From Thiotrichaceae bacterium (GTDB lineage Bacteria; Pseudomonadota; Gammaproteobacteria; Thiotrichales; Thiotrichaceae): DNA of 44,524 nt. Where the stretch lies: contig WFWY01000001.1 of assembly GCA_015490895.1 (NCBI GenBank), forward strand, positions 1 through 44,524, in the 5' to 3' direction. Of the stretch, positions 42,158 to 44,524 are shown one piece after another (the first letter of the stretch is position 1; every line of letters begins with the position of its first letter). Both the position numbers and the translations under genes were made by a program. Under the pieces are notes generated by a model that saw nothing but the letters and a program-made list of their open reading frames with translations, was not told the DNA's origin and ran no database searches.

Positions 42158-43204
42158 ATGACTTTATCACCATTACCCACGATAGCCCCTTTAATGCTAG
42201 ATTTGATGGGTGTAACACTCTCTGCTGAAGAACATGAGTTGCTACAGCATCCAATGGTAGGGGGGGTTATATTTTTCTCTCGAAATTATGAATCATCAGA
42301 GCAAGTTAGCCATTTAGTGACGGCTATTCGCCAGGTGGCGAATACTGCGGGGAAAGAAATCTTGCTTGCAGTAGATCATGAAGGAGGGCGAGTACAGCGT
42401 TTTCGATCCGGGTTTACCCGGCTTCCGGCACTGGCAGCCCTGGGAGAACTGTATACTGAAGATCCTTCTCATGCGTTACAACTATCACGTTTACATGGCT
42501 GGCTTATGGCTGCGGAGGTGAAGAGTGTCGGTATTGATTTTAGCTTTGCGCCAGTGCTTGATGTGAATTACGGTGTCAGTGAGGTGATTGGTGATCGCGC
42601 CTTTGCAACCGATAGTACGGGCGTGAGCCAGCTGGCAGTGGCTTATATTGATGGTATGCGTGATGCGGGTATGGCTTCAACCGGGAAGCATTTCCCGGGT
42701 CATGGGGCGATCAGGGCAGACTCTCACCTGACTATTCCGGTTGATAACAGACGCTTTGAAGAGATACTTGCTACGGATATGGTTCCTTTTATCCACCTTT
42801 TCAGGGAAGGGCTGGATGCGGTGATGCCAGCTCATGTGATTTACTCGAAAGTAGATGAGCAGCCTGCCGGTTTTTCCCGTATTTGGCTACAGAATATTTT
42901 ACGCCAGCAACTGGGATTTGAAGGGGTTATCTTCAGTGATGACCTGAGCATGGAAGGTGCGTCTGTTGCAGGGGGATTAGTTGAGCGGGCAGAGGCGGCT
43001 CTGGCTGCAGGGTGCGACATGGTGCTTGCCTGTAACCACCGACAGGGTGTCATCGACATTCTTGATCATGCGAACTTGCAACCTGCTGTTGAATCGGTTC
43101 AGCGATTACAGCGCATGAAAGGGGAGTCCATTGTCAATCGCTCGGCCTTGCTGGAAAGTCAATACTGGCAGCAGGCGGTACGGGATGTGACGGCACTGGT
43201 CTAA
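42158..43204 (+). CDS. nagZ: Beta-N-acetylhexosaminidase NagZ
   Basis: From ATG 42158 a 348-residue cytoplasmic glycoside hydrolase family 3 enzyme that removes GlcNAc from recycled anhydromuropeptides. Signature KHFPGHGAIRADSH begins at residue 177, and the catalytic Asp lies in FSDDLSMEGA (about 261-262). Also AVDHEGGRVQRFR and FAPVLDVNYGVSEVIGDRAF. A frame start at 42125 adds 11 residues with no support. No signal peptide, as expected. Confidence 0.95.
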   Translation: MTLSPLPTIAPLMLDLMGVTLSAEEHELLQHPMVGGVIFFSRNYESSEQVSHLVTAIRQVANTAGKEILLAVDHEGGRVQRFRSGFTRLPALAALGELYTEDPSHALQLSRLHGWLMAAEVKSVGIDFSFAPVLDVNYGVSEVIGDRAFATDSTGVSQLAVAYIDGMRDAGMASTGKHFPGHGAIRADSHLTIPVDNRRFEEILATDMVPFIHLFREGLDAVMPAHVIYSKVDEQPAGFSRIWLQNILRQQLGFEGVIFSDDLSMEGASVAGGLVERAEAALAAGCDMVLACNHRQGVIDILDHANLQPAVESVQRLQRMKGESIVNRSALLESQYWQQAVRDVTALV

Positions 43205-43213
43205 GCCGGGTTA

Positions 43214-43304
43214 CAACGAGGAGGGGGGGTTAGTGGCATAATCACAGGCAAGATCCCAGCGATGTTTGATCCGGTGCTGACGCCGGGAGAAGTGTGACAA
43301 GGCG
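43214..43304. repeat. Decayed duplicate of part of the adjacent DUF2201 gene
   Basis: This stretch matches 44293-44381 with few mismatches. 44293-44381 lies inside the DUF2201/VWA gene. Read on the minus strand the duplicate encodes SHFSRRQHRIKHRWDLACDY, then A, after which extra Gs shift the frame. It is followed directly by the second copy of the 25-bp element at 43308. Confidence 0.85.
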
Positions 43305-43307
43305 GGC

Positions 43308-43332
43308 ATCAAACGAGTCTGACCCCTTTGAT
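43308..43332. repeat. 25-bp dispersed element, copy 2 (inverted relative to 793)
   Basis: Reverse complement of 793-817, identical over all 25 bp. It sits between the decayed gene fragment and the stop of the DUF2201/VWA gene. Confidence 0.85.
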
Positions 43333-43333
43333 C

Positions 43334-44524
43334 CTAATTTAGTGCGATTCGTTGCCCCCAGGGGACAGCTTGTTTCCCCTTGATGAGCCAGATGGTAGGA
43401 AAGTTTGCCTCCGTTGTTGGAAAATCACCGTGAGCATCTGTAAAGTAGATCAGTATGTCAGGTGCTTGATCTTGTGTAGCAACCCAGTCAAAGGGTGGGC
43501 AAAAGCTGGTTGTACCTCCCCCTTTCAGGGTTTTCGGTAGCTGTACTTCTTCCCAGGGTTCAAAAATAAAGGGTGCGCCTTCAGTGAGTTCAGAGTCACA
43601 GGGCAATAAAGTGATTTTGGCGCGGACTTGCCCCTTGATGGCATTGATTTCGGAAATAAACTCCTGCATTTCCTTTCTGCCTACCGAGCCACTGACATCA
43701 ATGGCAATAACGGCATTGATCTGGGTGCTTTTCAGGCTGGGATAAATAGCGGGGTCTCCGCGTCGGCTGGATGGCCGGGTGTAACTATAATCGTCTCTGG
43801 CAACAGCATTCATATACCGTGCCAATAAAGCGCGCCAGGGTAGCTGTGGCTGTAGCATGTCTTCAACGAGGCGCTTTAGAATGCCGCTCATTTTGCCGCT
43901 TTGTTCGGCCATTTGTGCAGCACCGGCAAGGCGTTGTTGCCACTGGATAGTGAGCTCTTCGGCTTCTTTCTGGTTCAGTGGAGGAGGAGGGGGTGCGCCA
44001 CCGGCGTCTTTGTCAAATTCCTGTTTGCTGGCATGACCACCACCTTCGTCCGATTTGGGACTGGGGTCGCTTTCCTGTTGTGGTGGGGGGGCGCCTTTCC
44101 CGTTGGAGTTATCCAGCGGGTTTTCACTGGTATCTTGTCCGCCTTCACTGAACTGGTCTTCCTTGTCGTACAAGTGTTGATCCAGTGATTCACTCATGTC
44201 GTTGTCGGCAATGCAGGGGTAGATTTCTTCGGCGCTCATGCCTTCGTATTCACGCAGTAATAATGAACCTGCTGGTGGGGTTAGGCCTTCTGCAACGAGG
44301 AGGGGGTTAATGGCATAATCACAGGCAAGATCCCAGCGATGTTTTATCCGGTGCTGGCGCCGGGAGAAGTGTGACAGGGCGCAGTGCAGTGCTTCGTGAG
44401 CCAGTATGAACTGGGTTTCAGCGGGTTTGAGTGCAGCTATAAACTCTGGATTATAAAAGAATTTTTTAGCGTCAGTGCCGGTGGTGGCGCACCACGCCGG
44501 GCCAGCTGGCTGGAGTGGTAAACG
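43334..44524 (-). CDS. DUF2201 putative metallopeptidase with VWA-like domain (5' truncated by window edge)
   Basis: The frame is open from the window end, giving 396 residues of a longer protein. The N-terminal part contains the zinc-type motif AHEALHCALSHFSRRQ, then KHRWDLACDYAINPLLV. A Pro/Gly/Asp-rich linker (SEGGQDTSENPLDNSNGKGA and on) follows. The C-terminal VWA-like domain has NAVIAIDVSGSVGRKEMQEF with the MIDAS-type DxSxS, plus ILIYFTDAHGDFP. These families occur beside MoxR-type AAA ATPases, which may lie outside the window. An ATG at 44239 would yield a shorter protein lacking the motif, so it is internal. Confidence 0.87.
   Translation of the reverse strand, partial: RLPLQPAGPAWCATTGTDAKKFFYNPEFIAALKPAETQFILAHEALHCALSHFSRRQHRIKHRWDLACDYAINPLLVAEGLTPPAGSLLLREYEGMSAEEIYPCIADNDMSESLDQHLYDKEDQFSEGGQDTSENPLDNSNGKGAPPPQQESDPSPKSDEGGGHASKQEFDKDAGGAPPPPPLNQKEAEELTIQWQQRLAGAAQMAEQSGKMSGILKRLVEDMLQPQLPWRALLARYMNAVARDDYSYTRPSSRRGDPAIYPSLKSTQINAVIAIDVSGSVGRKEMQEFISEINAIKGQVRAKITLLPCDSELTEGAPFIFEPWEEVQLPKTLKGGGTTSFCPPFDWVATQDQAPDILIYFTDAHGDFPTTEANFPTIWLIKGKQAVPWGQRIALN

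Overview
The window looks like chromosomal DNA of a gammaproteobacterium, probably a sulfur-oxidising one. Signs of this are the yceD-rpmF-plsX-fabH block, the ybeZ(phoH)-ybeY-corC-lnt block, exbB-exbD-lpxK-ycaR, DarP, NagZ and HtpX, all in gammaproteobacterial style, plus a low-complexity secreted protein that resembles sulfur globule proteins. No rRNA, tRNA or CRISPR array was seen.

Layout. 1-1660 is a small mobile/toxin-antitoxin patch: the 3' end of an IS200-like (REP-associated) transposase, an intact toxin-antitoxin pair, a REP-like palindrome, a decayed transposase fragment and a BrnT/BrnA pair whose toxin is frameshifted. 1738-8560 holds darP, a DUF4124 protein and a three-gene RND efflux operon ending in a soluble PDC/Cache-type protein. 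8605-11890 holds argB, dut and coaBC on the minus strand and divergent radC. 12036-16425 holds a secreted SH3-domain protein and the yceD-rpmF-plsX-fabH-CYTH operon. 16442-18212 holds a flippase-like membrane protein and iron superoxide dismutase. 18417-21241 is a cobalamin unit: promoter, B12 riboswitch, btuB, and a BtuM-like inner-membrane cobalamin transporter. 21331-26876 is a minus-strand locus of ECF sigma factor, cupin anti-sigma protein, DUF4331 protein, lipoprotein, TPR protein and HupE/UreJ-type permease, converging on the B12 unit. 27146-31099 is phoH-ybeY-corC-lnt. 31189-35415 holds a small hydrolase, a Cys-rich metal permease, an unknown protein, a BaiN/HI0933 flavoprotein and Trm112. 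35505-37709 is exbB-exbD-lpxK. 37990-44524 holds htpX-pyrD, a DUF805 protein, the sulfur-globule-like protein, nagZ and a truncated DUF2201 metallopeptidase/VWA gene.

How the genes work together. The clearest functional unit is vitamin B12 import: riboswitch-controlled outer-membrane receptor plus a single-protein inner-membrane carrier, with a possible Ni/Co permease operon pointing toward it. The ECF/cupin pair next to the DUF4331-lipoprotein-TPR-HupE operon is the best candidate for an incompletely described system. Envelope biogenesis (plsX, fabH, lpxK, lnt, exbBD, nagZ) makes up much of the rest.

Three dispersed repeat families lie in the intergenic gaps: a 25-bp element at both ends of the window, a roughly 33-bp element with two direct half-sites, and a roughly 180-bp element with palindromic ends.
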